From: Chitinophagaceae bacterium
GTDB taxonomy: Bacteria; Bacteroidota; Bacteroidia; Chitinophagales; Chitinophagaceae
Assembly (NCBI GenBank): GCA_023957575.1
Contig: JAMLGU010000001.1
Coordinates: 930,001 to 994,000 of the forward strand
Direction: 5' to 3'
DNA: 64,000 bases
Each line of letters begins with the position of its first letter. Positions within the stretch are counted from its first letter, which is position 1. Positions 23,962-33,682 of this stretch are shown one piece after another. The notes beneath the pieces are model-generated. The model saw only the letters and a program-made list of their open reading frames with translations, searched no databases and was not told the origin of the DNA. A program made the position numbers and the translations under genes.

Positions 23962-25863
23962 ATGAAGCATTTTTTCCTTTTGGTTGCTATTTTTTGCAGC
24001 ACCCTGACTTTTGCTCAGGATAACTTTACCTACACACCCGAAAATCCCAAACCCGGCGATGTCATCAACTTCAGTTACACTCAAGGCGGCGACCTGACGG
24101 GCATTTTGAAGATACCCGAAGCTTATGCAATCGTATTTTCTGACAAGGGCGCAGAGATTAAAGACCTCACTCTCAAGAGAGAATACGGTAAATTAGTTGG
24201 GTCGGTAAAAACTGATGCCAATTCCCGCATGCTGGCATTTGCATTTACGGCAGATGATAAGTTCGATACTAATAACAACAACGGTTTTATCATTCAGTTG
24301 AACAATGAAGAAGGTAAGCCGATTAGCAAAAGTTTTTTGGATGTGGCGAGCATTTATTCCTCCTTTGGAGAGTATAAGTTAGGAATGAAAACAGATAATG
24401 CGAAGGCTTTAAAAACTTATGAAAACCTGTTTAAATTATATCCAAAGGATAAAAGTGAAAACATGGTGGGTTACCTGATGGCATTACACTCAGAAAATAT
24501 GGAAAAGGGCAATGCGGCTATTCAAAAAGAAATAGAAAATACAATAAAATCAGGTCTGAAATCTGAAAAAGACTACGATAATCTGATTTCTTATTACAAT
24601 ATACTCAGATTAAGGCAGCAGGCTACATTTTTTATTAAGATGAAAGCAGAGAAGTTCCCTTCTAATGAAGCCAAAAAAGATATGAATGCATATTATGCAA
24701 AATATATGGCTGCTCCCGATCTTGCCGGTAAAGAAGCAGTTTTGAAAGAAACAATAGAAGAGGCAAAAGCATCGGGCAAAACGGATGAATTTACACCCTT
24801 GGTGAATTTCATACAACAAAATATTGCTAATGCTTACATTGCAAAAAAAGACTGGGATGGATTTAAAAACTTTGCTTCGCAAGTAACTGATAACAGGGCT
24901 AAGGCTAATTTGTACAACAGCGCCGCCTGGAAAATGCAGGAAGAAGGTACCGACTTAAAACTGGCAGAAGAATTATCTAAATATGCAGTTACTTTCGGAA
25001 AGGCTGACTGGAAAAAACCTACCGGTGAAAAAGGGAAAATGCAGCGATACAGCGAGTGGATAGCCCAAAAAGAAAAAGATTATGCCACTTATGCCGATAC
25101 TTATGCTATGGTATTATATCGCTTGGGTAAATACAAGCAAGCGCTTTCTTTTGCCAAAGAAGCAAATGTGATTAACAAAGGAATGGAAACCGCACATAAT
25201 AATACTTATGCTTTGATTGCAGAAAAGGCGATGCCGGCGAGCAAGTACAAACCCATTCTGGAGCAATTTTTGAAAAATGGCAAGTCAAACGAAACCATTA
25301 CCGGTATTCTTAAAAATGCTTATGTAGCCGAAAAAAAATCCGACGCAGGTTTTGATATGTATCTGGTAGCATTAGGTAAAGAAGCTTATAATAAAATGGT
25401 GGCAGAACTTAAAAAAGAAATGCTGAACGATCCTGCTCCTCAGTTTACTTTAAAGGATATGGATGGTAAAACTGTTAATCTGTCTGATTTTAAAGGAAAG
25501 GTAGTCATTCTGGATTTCTGGGCTACCTGGTGCGGACCTTGTATCGCTTCTATGCCGGGAATGCAAAAAATGGTGAATAAATACAAAGATGATCCAAATG
25601 TTAAGTTCCTTTTTGTTGACACATGGCAAACCGAAGACGATAAAGTGGCCAATGCCAAAAAATTCATTGCAGATAAAGGATATAATGAATTTCATGTGTT
25701 GATGGATAATGAAGACAAGGTGGTTTCAAGCTATAAAGTAACCGGCATCCCAACCAAATTCATTATTGGAAAAGACGGTAATATCAAATTCAAGGAAATT
25801 GGTTTTGACGGTGAAGAAAATTTGGTTAAATCATTGCCTGCAATGGTTGAACTGGCTAATTAA
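23962..25863 (+). CDS. TlpA-like secreted thioredoxin-fold protein with an N-terminal helical part
   Basis: The 633-residue product has a signal peptide (1-18, ending TLTFA/Q), a long middle part of mostly helical, TPR-like residues (about 120-470), and a C-terminal redoxin domain with the CxxC motif WCGPC at C524 and C527. Such Bacteroidota envelope proteins probably reduce disulfides in periplasmic partners. No partner gene is adjacent. A strong terminator follows. Confidence 0.85.
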   Translation: MKHFFLLVAIFCSTLTFAQDNFTYTPENPKPGDVINFSYTQGGDLTGILKIPEAYAIVFSDKGAEIKDLTLKREYGKLVGSVKTDANSRMLAFAFTADDKFDTNNNNGFIIQLNNEEGKPISKSFLDVASIYSSFGEYKLGMKTDNAKALKTYENLFKLYPKDKSENMVGYLMALHSENMEKGNAAIQKEIENTIKSGLKSEKDYDNLISYYNILRLRQQATFFIKMKAEKFPSNEAKKDMNAYYAKYMAAPDLAGKEAVLKETIEEAKASGKTDEFTPLVNFIQQNIANAYIAKKDWDGFKNFASQVTDNRAKANLYNSAAWKMQEEGTDLKLAEELSKYAVTFGKADWKKPTGEKGKMQRYSEWIAQKEKDYATYADTYAMVLYRLGKYKQALSFAKEANVINKGMETAHNNTYALIAEKAMPASKYKPILEQFLKNGKSNETITGILKNAYVAEKKSDAGFDMYLVALGKEAYNKMVAELKKEMLNDPAPQFTLKDMDGKTVNLSDFKGKVVILDFWATWCGPCIASMPGMQKMVNKYKDDPNVKFLFVDTWQTEDDKVANAKKFIADKGYNEFHVLMDNEDKVVSSYKVTGIPTKFIIGKDGNIKFKEIGFDGEENLVKSLPAMVELAN

Positions 25864-25881
25864 AAAAATATAAAAATATAA

Positions 25882-25924
25882 AAAAAGGGTAAGACCAAAA
25901 TTTAAATGGTTTTACTCTTTTTTC
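25882..25924 (+). terminator. Rho-independent terminator
   Basis: GGGTAAGACCA pairs with TGGTTTTACTC with two G-U wobbles, the A-run on its left pairs with the T-run on its right, and a T-tract follows. It ends the thioredoxin-like gene. Confidence 0.75.
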
Positions 25925-25959
25925 ATTAATAAAGGCGCTAACTTTACAAAAAATCTGCT

Positions 25960-26733
25960 ATGAACGATTCTGCTTCCAAACCCTTATCCGGTTTATTTCA
26001 ATCCCGTAGTTTTTTGGGCCTCGCACTTGTTGGGCTTTGTATTATTCTGGGCGCTTTTATTGTTGCCAATGCCTATAAGTATAAGTTTAAAACCAGACAG
26101 GTTATTCGTGTTACCGGCAGCGCCGAAAAAGATTTTACGAGCGACCTTATCGCCTGGAACGGTAGCTATAACCGTTCAGCTTTTGACCTGAAATCGGCTT
26201 ATTCCAAATTGAAGGAAGATGAAAGCAATGTAAAAAGATATCTGACCAGAAAAGGTATCAAGCCGGAAGAAATTATTTTTTCGTCTGTAAAGATTGATAA
26301 GATATTCAATTCAAAATATAGTGAGGATGGCAAGTATAGTGGCAATGAATTTGCAGGTTATAACCTTACTCAGAATGTGAAAGTACAGTCGAATGACATT
26401 GCCAAGGTAGAAGCCTTGTCGCGCGAAATCACCGAATTGATTGAAACCGGCATTGAACTGAACTCTCCCGAGCCGCTTTATTTTTATACAAAACTCGCCG
26501 ACCTGAAATTAGACCTGCTTGCCAAAGCTGCCGAAGATGCCCGAAAAAGGGCAGACATTATAGCCAAAAATACGGATGGCAGCATTGGAACCGTGAGTAA
26601 AGCCAACATGGGAATCTTTCAGATTACCGGCCAAAACAGTGATGAAGATTACAGCTACGGCGGCACCTTCAATACTTCTTCAAAAAATAAAACGGCAAGT
26701 ATTACCGTAAATCTGGAGTGTGCCGTGAAATGA
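25960..26733 (+). CDS. SIMPL-domain (DUF541) membrane-anchored protein
   Basis: The 257-residue protein has one N-terminal transmembrane helix (about 17-40, FLGLALVGLCIILGAFIVANA) and a DUF541/SIMPL domain after it: VIRVTGSAEKDFTSDL, then a central repeat-like part and AEDARKRADIIAKNT with TASITVNLECAV at the end. The family forms ring-like assemblies at the envelope; the function here is unknown. The 26734-26915 gap before the restriction genes contains nothing recognisable. Confidence 0.88.
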   Translation: MNDSASKPLSGLFQSRSFLGLALVGLCIILGAFIVANAYKYKFKTRQVIRVTGSAEKDFTSDLIAWNGSYNRSAFDLKSAYSKLKEDESNVKRYLTRKGIKPEEIIFSSVKIDKIFNSKYSEDGKYSGNEFAGYNLTQNVKVQSNDIAKVEALSREITELIETGIELNSPEPLYFYTKLADLKLDLLAKAAEDARKRADIIAKNTDGSIGTVSKANMGIFQITGQNSDEDYSYGGTFNTSSKNKTASITVNLECAVK

Positions 26734-26915
26734 TTTTGTGATTTGAATTTGGAAACCTTTGGCGTTCTCCGTTTTTGCGGCTTGACGCAGTGTGGAATTT
26801 ACCGACAGTAGTTAGAAGATAATGTTTTTCTTACCAAAAATGTTCAATTGAAATGCTTTGCCGCCTTGTGTCCACCTGGTAGGGCAGAAGATAAATCGCT
26901 TATGTACTGAACAAA

Positions 26916-27971
26916 CTATAATTCTCTTTTTATGTCGTTAATCAATTCAGAAATTGGTCTAACATAATCTTTTAGTCCTATATGTTTGGAAGCATATTCC
27001 AGTCTTCTGCTATTGTCGGGGAGATAGAAAATGTGCCGTTGACTTCCCAATAATGTTAATTTGTCATCAGATAGGTCTTCATCAAAAGTTACAACCTGAT
27101 AAATATGCTTAATCCTAAACTTGCTTAATGTTGAAGAATCCGCAGACGATACTTGTTTCCATCTTTCTCTTAATGTTCTTTTGCAAGAAATGCCGATTAG
27201 CCAACCGTCTTTTGTTTTAACCCAATTATCAACTTCTATATCTGCTTGAAAGTGTTCAGGAGCATTTGCACGAGTAACATTATAATAATCTAAAATAAAA
27301 TCTGTTACGTCTTCTAAGCTTCCACCAGCCCTTTTCTTCCTTTTTTGAGCCGCCCTTCTTTCAAATTCTTGAGTAAATGCTGTCAATACAATGTCCTTAT
27401 CGTTCTCTTCTACTCCATTTTCTTTATTTAATAAAACTCTTAGAGTTGCAAAAGCTCTAATAATTTCTGTTCTTTCAACTGTTAAGCAGCCCCGCACTCC
27501 TAAATCATCCCAAAGAGAAATTACTGTTGCTAAGCCTTGTTCGCCCTGAATGTCTAAGTAAGATTTTGCAATATTTAGAGTAAATTCACGGTCGTTATTT
27601 GGAATATTTTTAATGGCCTGCAAAAGTGGAATCATAACATTTTCACAGGTTAGAATGAAAACATTCATATCTTCAATGTTTAGAATAACTTCATCCAAAT
27701 CTCTTAAAAGCCTTTCAACTCTATCTGAACTTGATTTTGAATTTCTAAAGCGTTCTAGAATGATATTTTGTAGGGTTTTCTTTTGAAGTTCTAAGGTGTT
27801 TTTACCCTTGCTTTCTTTTGATATTAATCGCAGACTACTAGCTATTGATGCTAATAGCTTTGGTTCTTTACCAACAGTTATATACTTATCATTATTAATA
27901 AGCATACGAGAAAACCAATATACATTTTCCCATTTATTTTCAATTCTTGAAATAGTGTTATTTGTACTCAA
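26916..27971 (-). CDS. Type II restriction endonuclease, PD-(D/E)XK, EcoRII-like
   Basis: The 351-residue protein lies 3 bases after the methylase stop. Its C-terminal third has RAGGSLEDVTDF (about 214-225), then ADIEVD (243-248), then ISCKRTLRERWKQ (261-273), with E220, D/E at 244-246 and K264 as likely catalytic residues. The AG-SLE then CK--RERW-Q arrangement resembles the EcoRII C-terminal nuclease family, although the recognition site cannot be told. The N-terminal 200 residues are helical with no known domain. Confidence 0.75.
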   Translation of the reverse strand: MSTNNTISRIENKWENVYWFSRMLINNDKYITVGKEPKLLASIASSLRLISKESKGKNTLELQKKTLQNIILERFRNSKSSSDRVERLLRDLDEVILNIEDMNVFILTCENVMIPLLQAIKNIPNNDREFTLNIAKSYLDIQGEQGLATVISLWDDLGVRGCLTVERTEIIRAFATLRVLLNKENGVEENDKDIVLTAFTQEFERRAAQKRKKRAGGSLEDVTDFILDYYNVTRANAPEHFQADIEVDNWVKTKDGWLIGISCKRTLRERWKQVSSADSSTLSKFRIKHIYQVVTFDEDLSDDKLTLLGSQRHIFYLPDNSRRLEYASKHIGLKDYVRPISELINDIKREL

Positions 27972-27974
27972 AAT

Positions 27975-28721
27975 TTATACTCGTTGAAAATTTAATCTTG
28001 GTTGATTTTCAAATTGTGAAATTCGCTCTTTTGCCATTGATACATAGTCTGGCGAAAGCTCAATTCCAAAATATTTTCTATTATTTAATAATGCAGCAAT
28101 TGCTGTAGTACCAGAACCCATAAACGGGTCGAGAACCGTTTCAGCCATCGTGGAGGATATAATTCTATCTATAAGATTCACAGGAAAAGGTGCCGGATGG
28201 GAATTGTTTGTTTCTTGTTTAAACTCCCAAATATCGCCATGTGCGTTTGCTTTCGGTGCTAATTTGAAGTCAGGTTTGGCTATTAAATAAATTACTTCGT
28301 AAGTTGGTAAAAAATAACCTGCATTAAAATTAATTCCACCTTTTCTTTGCCATATAATTATTTGTCGCACAGGAAAACCATCTATAATATCGTGCCTGTC
28401 TTGAAGAAATCCGGCTTGTACTCGCCATTTGTGATTATAGAAAATAGCTCCATCATTTGGAATTAGTCTCATCATTTCCGTAAGACAATTGCGTTGCCAT
28501 TCAACATATTCATTGTGTGGCATACAATCATCATAGTCAGCATAACCATTAACTAACTCCGCATTTTTCCATTTCCCACCACGACCATCTTTCATTCCGT
28601 TACCTGTTGAATTTTTAAGATTATAAGGTGGTGAAGTAACAACTAGGTCAAAAGATTCATTTGGAAGAGTCTTCATCACTTCCAAACAATCGCCTTGGAC
28701 TATTTTGTTATATTCTACCAT
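27975..28721 (-). CDS. Type II DNA methyltransferase, beta class (N4C or N6A)
   Basis: The 248-residue protein has catalytic motif IV TSPPYN at 29-34 and the SAM-binding motif I DPFMGSGTT at 198-206. This IV-before-I order is the beta class. TSPPY can belong to N4-cytosine or N6-adenine enzymes. It precedes the nuclease in one operon, protecting host DNA first, as expected. The pair interrupts an otherwise housekeeping/envelope stretch and reads opposite to the SIMPL gene, consistent with horizontal gain. No regulatory C protein is seen. Gap 28722-28865 holds no gene. Confidence 0.9.
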   Translation of the reverse strand: MVEYNKIVQGDCLEVMKTLPNESFDLVVTSPPYNLKNSTGNGMKDGRGGKWKNAELVNGYADYDDCMPHNEYVEWQRNCLTEMMRLIPNDGAIFYNHKWRVQAGFLQDRHDIIDGFPVRQIIIWQRKGGINFNAGYFLPTYEVIYLIAKPDFKLAPKANAHGDIWEFKQETNNSHPAPFPVNLIDRIISSTMAETVLDPFMGSGTTAIAALLNNRKYFGIELSPDYVSMAKERISQFENQPRLNFQRV

Positions 28722-28865
28722 TATTTGAATTTAATTTATTAATTTATCAAGTTCAAAGCTACTCATTTTTTTCAAACGTTGGAAATATTATAAAAATTTG
28801 ATTTTGGCGACTAATGGGTTAAATGCGTAGTGCACATAACAATTCAATTGGTTTGAACAAATTTT

Positions 28866-29780
28866 TTAATTGAGCCTCTTGATTACCGTAATGCTATCTG
28901 CCATGCCACCCACAATGCCATAGCCACCGGAGATATTATTATACACAATTACGGCTTCGGAAAAGGGATTATCCTTGTTGTTTTCCTGCTTTTTCTTAGA
29001 GTCAAAGTATAAATAGGCTTGCTTGGAGAGCGCCATGAGTTCGGGTGCTACATAAAGTCTTTCGCCGGAGGCTGTTCTGAGGCTGAGGTTGAGCGTTATT
29101 TCCTGCCCGTTAAAAGTATCATCCGTAAAAAATCCTGTTCGGGAAAGATTGTCGCTCACCACACCAAAAACTCCTTTTTCATCAATAAAATTATCAAGGC
29201 TGAAAGATATTTCCGAGTTTTTGTTGATGGTGTATCGCTTGGTGCCGGTATTGTAGCTTGCCGAATAGATTTTCAGCCGGTAATAGTTCTTTTCTCCTGC
29301 GGGGTCTTTTATCTTTATCGTCATCCGGTAAGGTTTAAGACTGTCTGGAGGGTTACTGATTTTCCAGAATTCCAATGGGCTGAAGCCGGGTTTGGCGGGT
29401 ATTTGGTCTGTCCCTTCTACACCCTGCAGTTTGCCACCCGAAGCTTTTAGCGTGTAACTGCGGTTAGAAAGCGTTTTGCTTTTCGAAACGTAATATCTTC
29501 TGCCATTAATCAGCGTTTCAGCAAGGGTTTCTTTCAACTGGTTGTTTTCATACAAATCTACTGTGCATCCGCTCAGTTCGGTAAGGCTGTCAATGCTTGC
29601 TTTGGCAGAGGCGCTTTTGGTGATGTGGGCATATACAATGCTGTCGTTGGTCATGATGGAATTGAGCACGATCTTATCGCCATCATAGGGAATATCAATG
29701 GCCACTGTTCGCTGCTTACCGCAGGAAATCATTGCGATGGCAACAAAAATCAGAAGATATGACAACAACCGTATTTTCAT
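28866..29780 (-). CDS. DUF4249 outer-membrane lipoprotein
   Basis: The 304-residue product has a lipoprotein signal with lipobox AIAMISC/G (cysteine about residue 20) and a DUF4249 body of beta-strand segments (DIPYDGDKIVLNS, VYAHITKSAS, GCTVDLYENN). DUF4249 proteins accompany TonB-dependent receptors in Bacteroidota and probably act at the cell surface with them. The gene is 3 bases after the receptor stop, so the pair is one operon. Confidence 0.9.
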   Translation of the reverse strand: MKIRLLSYLLIFVAIAMISCGKQRTVAIDIPYDGDKIVLNSIMTNDSIVYAHITKSASAKASIDSLTELSGCTVDLYENNQLKETLAETLINGRRYYVSKSKTLSNRSYTLKASGGKLQGVEGTDQIPAKPGFSPLEFWKISNPPDSLKPYRMTIKIKDPAGEKNYYRLKIYSASYNTGTKRYTINKNSEISFSLDNFIDEKGVFGVVSDNLSRTGFFTDDTFNGQEITLNLSLRTASGERLYVAPELMALSKQAYLYFDSKKKQENNKDNPFSEAVIVYNNISGGYGIVGGMADSITVIKRLN

Positions 29781-29783
29781 TTA

Positions 29784-32162
29784 TCAAAATTTTATTCTGT
29801 AAGAAATACCCGGAACAAGTGGCAGTAGGGTAATCCCCTTCAAAACCCTTTGAGAATTACTATTGGTATCTTCATCGCTTTGCCCCAGATAATAATAAAA
29901 AGGATTTTGCCGGTTATAAGCATTATAAACACTGATATTCCATGACCTTTCATACTTTTTCCTTTGCCTGATAAAGGTAATGCTTGCATCCAATCGGTGG
30001 TAGTTCAGCAGCCGAAATTCGTTTCTGCCTTTGATATAATCCACCACCCCGGTACTATTGTTATTGCTTTTGGGAGAGTAACCTGAAATGGATTCGTATT
30101 GTGCTACCGGCAGGGTGTAGGGCGATCCTGTTTGAAACTGCCAGCTACCGGAGAGTTCGATATTTTTTCTTAGTTTGTGAATAACCACTATTTCAAAATC
30201 GTGCAACCGGTCATACTTATAAAAAAACTTTTTACCAAAATTGATGGTGGGGAACACGCGGTCGCTTTTACTGAGTGTATATCCGATCCAGCCGGTTGTT
30301 TTACCTACTTTTTTCTGCAAAAACAGTTCAAGCCCAATGGCAGTAGCATTTCCTGCTTCTACTTTGGTATCCCATTCATCTACAGACGAATTGATATAAC
30401 TTGAGCCATCCAGATACTCTATCACCCCATCCATTTTTTTGTAGTAGCTTTCAATGGACGCTTCCACTTTGCCGTTCATAATCGTTTTTGCAAAACCTAT
30501 AGCCACTTGTTGCGAGCGCATCGGCTTCACCCTGTCGGTGGAGGGCACCCAAAGATCGGTGGGTAGTGTATTTGAGTTATTGGTAAGAAAATGGATGTAT
30601 TGCACCATCTGGGCATAAGAGGCTTTGAAAGCAATGTCTGCCGGTAACAAATACCTTAATCCCAATCGTGGCTGCACACTGCCGTACCACTTGGTTTTTG
30701 ACCTGAAAGCACTGGCATGTACACCCGCATTGAGTTTCAACTTATTGGAAATCAGCCAGTCGTCTTCGGCATATAGCCCCAATTCGGGAGAGTGTTGTAC
30801 CTGATTGGTAAATGACATATTGATACCCGGATTGCCTGCATCGCCCGCTTTGAAGGTGAGTGCGCCCGGCCTGAAAGTGTGAAAAGTGGCAGTAGCTCCG
30901 GTTTTAATATTATGCTCGGGTGAAGGACGGTAGTCGAAATCAATTCGTGCGCCAAGGTCTTCAATAGAAGAAGAATATTTAGCCCTAACAAGATTGTAAC
31001 GAAGCGTATCTTTTTGTTCAAATATAAAATCGCTGAAAAATTTGTATCGGGTGTAGTTAATGAGGGTATTGGCAAATAATCTGTTGTTGAAAACATGATT
31101 CCAACGCAGGGTGCCAATCGTATTTCCCCAGTTTATTTTGGCTGTATTCCCTTCAAGGTATTTGCTTGTCTGGTATTCGTTTTTGACGTTAAAAACATCC
31201 TGCCCATCGAAAAAACTGGCGAAAATTCTGTCTTTATCAGAAATAATGTGATGCAGTTTTGCATTCAGGTCATAAAAATATACGCCGAGGTTTTTCAATT
31301 CGCCTTCCGAAGTTTTTTTTGCAAGCGGCTCTGCAATCAGATCCAGATAAGTTCGCCTGCCTGAAACCAAAAATGAGGTTTTATCTTTTTTTATGGGACC
31401 TTCTAAAGTAAGATTAGATGCCAGAAGCCCAATTGAAGCATCGCCATTTATTTTTTTCATATTACCATCCTTCATTACTAAGTCCACCACAGAGGAAAGC
31501 CTGCCGCCAAACCGGGCTGGGAAACCGCCTTTGTAGAGTTCTACGTTTTTGATGGCATCGCCATTAAAGGTGGAAAAAATACCAAGAAAGTGAGAAGGAT
31601 TATAAATGAGCGTACCATCCAGCAGTATCAGATTTTGCTCGGGGCCACCACCGCGTACTAATATATTGCTGTTCCCTTCTGACCCTTGCGAAACGCCCGG
31701 AAGTAATTGGATCGTCTTGAGCACATCGGTTTCGCCTAAAAACCGAGGCATGCTTTTAACCATAGTAATAGGCACATTTACCCGGCTCATCTGGGTTTGC
31801 TGTTGAATGGCAGGCGATTTCTGAGCGGTAATGACTACCTCATCCAGATTGTTGTTGGGAATAAGTTTTAAGTTTATTTTTTGATCGGTGTTGAGCGAAA
31901 GATTTTCCTCATAGGCTTTGTATCCGATACTGCTGATGATGAGCTGAATATTGCCGGCAGGAATAGTGATGGTAAAAAATCCGTAATTGTTTGTTGTGGT
32001 GCCCGATTTAGTGTTGAGAATCAAAACGCTGGCGCCGGGTAGTTTTTCGCCGGTTTCGGCATCTTCTACATATCCATACAAAGTAATTTTTTTTTGCTGT
32101 GCTTCAACTCCAATAATTCCACAGAAAAAAAGAACCAAAATAAATGCAAGCCTCAGATTCAT
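29784..32162 (-). CDS. TonB-dependent receptor with carboxypeptidase-regulatory-like N-terminal domain
   Basis: The 792-residue outer-membrane transporter has a signal peptide (1-21), a CarboxypepD_reg-like beta-sandwich (about 22-110, with LYGYVEDAETGEKLPGASV), a plug (about 130-230; ILVRGGGPEQNLILLDG and GRLSSVVDL), then a barrel ending YRIKF with a terminal Phe. It brings in an unknown ligand using TonB energy, with the DUF4249 lipoprotein downstream. It is rather short for a SusC and lacks a SusD partner. Confidence 0.94.
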   Translation of the reverse strand: MNLRLAFILVLFFCGIIGVEAQQKKITLYGYVEDAETGEKLPGASVLILNTKSGTTTNNYGFFTITIPAGNIQLIISSIGYKAYEENLSLNTDQKINLKLIPNNNLDEVVITAQKSPAIQQQTQMSRVNVPITMVKSMPRFLGETDVLKTIQLLPGVSQGSEGNSNILVRGGGPEQNLILLDGTLIYNPSHFLGIFSTFNGDAIKNVELYKGGFPARFGGRLSSVVDLVMKDGNMKKINGDASIGLLASNLTLEGPIKKDKTSFLVSGRRTYLDLIAEPLAKKTSEGELKNLGVYFYDLNAKLHHIISDKDRIFASFFDGQDVFNVKNEYQTSKYLEGNTAKINWGNTIGTLRWNHVFNNRLFANTLINYTRYKFFSDFIFEQKDTLRYNLVRAKYSSSIEDLGARIDFDYRPSPEHNIKTGATATFHTFRPGALTFKAGDAGNPGINMSFTNQVQHSPELGLYAEDDWLISNKLKLNAGVHASAFRSKTKWYGSVQPRLGLRYLLPADIAFKASYAQMVQYIHFLTNNSNTLPTDLWVPSTDRVKPMRSQQVAIGFAKTIMNGKVEASIESYYKKMDGVIEYLDGSSYINSSVDEWDTKVEAGNATAIGLELFLQKKVGKTTGWIGYTLSKSDRVFPTINFGKKFFYKYDRLHDFEIVVIHKLRKNIELSGSWQFQTGSPYTLPVAQYESISGYSPKSNNNSTGVVDYIKGRNEFRLLNYHRLDASITFIRQRKKYERSWNISVYNAYNRQNPFYYYLGQSDEDTNSNSQRVLKGITLLPLVPGISYRIKF

Positions 32163-32279
32163 TAATATGGAATTATTTGGATAATATCAATTTCTTTTTG
32201 CAATATATAATTTGCAATTTGTAAATATATGATGAAGAATGAATTGAAAATCAAATTTATTTGTTAAGAATTTCAATAA

Positions 32280-32624
32280 TTATCCGCCGCTCTTTTTTAC
32301 ATTGGTATAACCGTTTTTTTGAAACCACTGCAGCATTTTATCCCTATTATCGCCCTGAATGATGATTTCTCCATCTTTAGCCGATCCCCCGGTACCGCAA
32401 AATGATTTGAGTTTTTTTGCCAGGTCTTCAAGGTCTTGGGTACTGCCGATAAAACCCATTACAATACTGGCGGTTTTGCCTCCGCGATGTTTGGTTTCTA
32501 ACTGCAATCTCAGTTTTTGCTGTGCCGGCGGAAGCGTTTCGAATTCCTTCTCATCGTGGTCAAACTCAAAATCAGGGTTGGTACTAAATACAAATCCTTT
32601 ACTATCTGATTTATTTTTTTTCAT
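32280..32624 (-). CDS. SUI1/eIF1-like translation factor (YciH)
   Basis: This 114-residue protein has the SUI1 fold signature: RGGKTASIVMGFIGSTQDLEDLAKKLKS, CGTGGSAKDGEIIIQGDNRDKM (about 75-97) and WFQKNGYTNVKKSGG. YciH-like proteins are found in part of bacteria and influence initiation-codon fidelity. A charged N-terminal extension of about 40 residues precedes the domain. The next repeat array lies upstream of its start. Confidence 0.93.
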   Translation of the reverse strand: MKKNKSDSKGFVFSTNPDFEFDHDEKEFETLPPAQQKLRLQLETKHRGGKTASIVMGFIGSTQDLEDLAKKLKSFCGTGGSAKDGEIIIQGDNRDKMLQWFQKNGYTNVKKSGG

Positions 32625-32648
32625 AAAATTTTACTTTAAAATATAAAG

Positions 32649-32761
32649 AAGCTGTAGGCTTAGATGATTGACAATCAGTAATTTGCAATCTATAATCTGC
32701 AAATCCTAAATCACAAATCACAAATCATAAATTAACAACCTTGAACCTTGAACTTCGAACT
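32649..32761 (+). repeat. Composite low-complexity intergenic repeat, copy 1
   Basis: This 113-base stretch runs GCTGTAGGCT, then ATGATTGACAATCAG, then AATTTGCAATC and TAATCTGCAAATC words, then AAATCACAAATC words, then CCTTGAAC words, ending right at the nadC stop. The same words, in this order, recur at 36, 46 and (inverted) 54 kb. It is in plus orientation, opposite to both flanking genes. Confidence 0.75.
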
Positions 32762-33622
32762 TTAAACTATCGCCTTCAAACTCAAATCCAAACTTCTTGC
32801 CTGATGAATCAATCCGCCAACACTCACATAATCCACTCCGGTAGCAGCATAGCTTTCAATGGTTTCTAAATTGATGCCGCCGCTGGCTTCGGTTTCAAAA
32901 CGGCCTTCTATCAGCGCCAAAGCCTCCACAATTTGTGCCGGCGTATAATTGTCTAACATCACCCGGAAAACCTTCCCGATTCCTACACTCAAAACTTTTT
33001 TCACATCATCAATACTGCGGGTTTCCACTTCTATTTGTATATTCAGATTGTTTTTCTGCACATAATTATATGCTTTATTAATAGCATTTTCGATGCCGCC
33101 GGCATAGTCAATATGATTGTCTTTCAGCATAATCATATCGTACAATCCGAACCTGTGATTGACACCGCCGCCAATGCGCACTGCTTCTTTTTCAAGCAAT
33201 CTGAAATTAGGCGTGGTTTTACGGGTATCTAACAGGCGGGTTTTATAGCCTTTTAGTTTATCGGTATATTGCTTAGTAAGCGTGGCTATGCCGCTCATGC
33301 GCTGCATACAATTGAGTACTAATCGCTCACACTGAAGAATGGTGTGTTCCAAAGCCTCTATCTCAAATGCGTTTTCGCCAACCAGCATGGCATCGCCATC
33401 ATTTTTCAATTGGGTAAAATTGCAACCGGGCTCTTTATATTTGAAGATTTCTTCTGCCACTTCCACACCGGCCAGAATACCGTTCTGTTTCACTTTCAGA
33501 ACCGCTTTCCCTCTTGCGGCAGGGTTGATGCAGGAAAGCGTAGAATGGTCGCCGTTGCCTATATCTTCCTTGAGTGCTTCATCAATTAGATGATAGAGCT
33601 TTTGTTTAAATTCGTTTGTCAT
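32762..33622 (-). CDS. nadC: Carboxylating nicotinate-nucleotide diphosphorylase (quinolinate phosphoribosyltransferase)
   Basis: NadC makes nicotinate mononucleotide from quinolinate in NAD synthesis. The 286-residue length is normal. Landmarks are ILQCERLVLNCMQRMSGIAT, the LDTRKTTPNFR loop (about 132-142), GGVNHRFGLYDMIMLKDNH (158-176), IEVETRS and the glycine-rich ASGGINLETI near the end. A terminator of the upstream DUF4783 gene separates the two genes, but they are typical neighbours. Confidence 0.96.
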   Translation of the reverse strand: MTNEFKQKLYHLIDEALKEDIGNGDHSTLSCINPAARGKAVLKVKQNGILAGVEVAEEIFKYKEPGCNFTQLKNDGDAMLVGENAFEIEALEHTILQCERLVLNCMQRMSGIATLTKQYTDKLKGYKTRLLDTRKTTPNFRLLEKEAVRIGGGVNHRFGLYDMIMLKDNHIDYAGGIENAINKAYNYVQKNNLNIQIEVETRSIDDVKKVLSVGIGKVFRVMLDNYTPAQIVEALALIEGRFETEASGGINLETIESYAATGVDYVSVGGLIHQARSLDLSLKAIV

Positions 33623-33633
33623 GTTGTAAAAAT

Positions 33634-33662
33634 AAAAAGCCTCCCGTAATGAGAGACTTTTA
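33634..33662 (-). terminator. Rho-independent terminator of the DUF4783 gene
   Basis: On the minus strand AAAAGTCTCTC pairs with GGGAGGCTTTT over 11 pairs, including G-U wobbles, with loop ATTAC and a T-tract. Confidence 0.7.
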
Positions 33663-33682
33663 TTACAAAGTATTTTTAAAAA

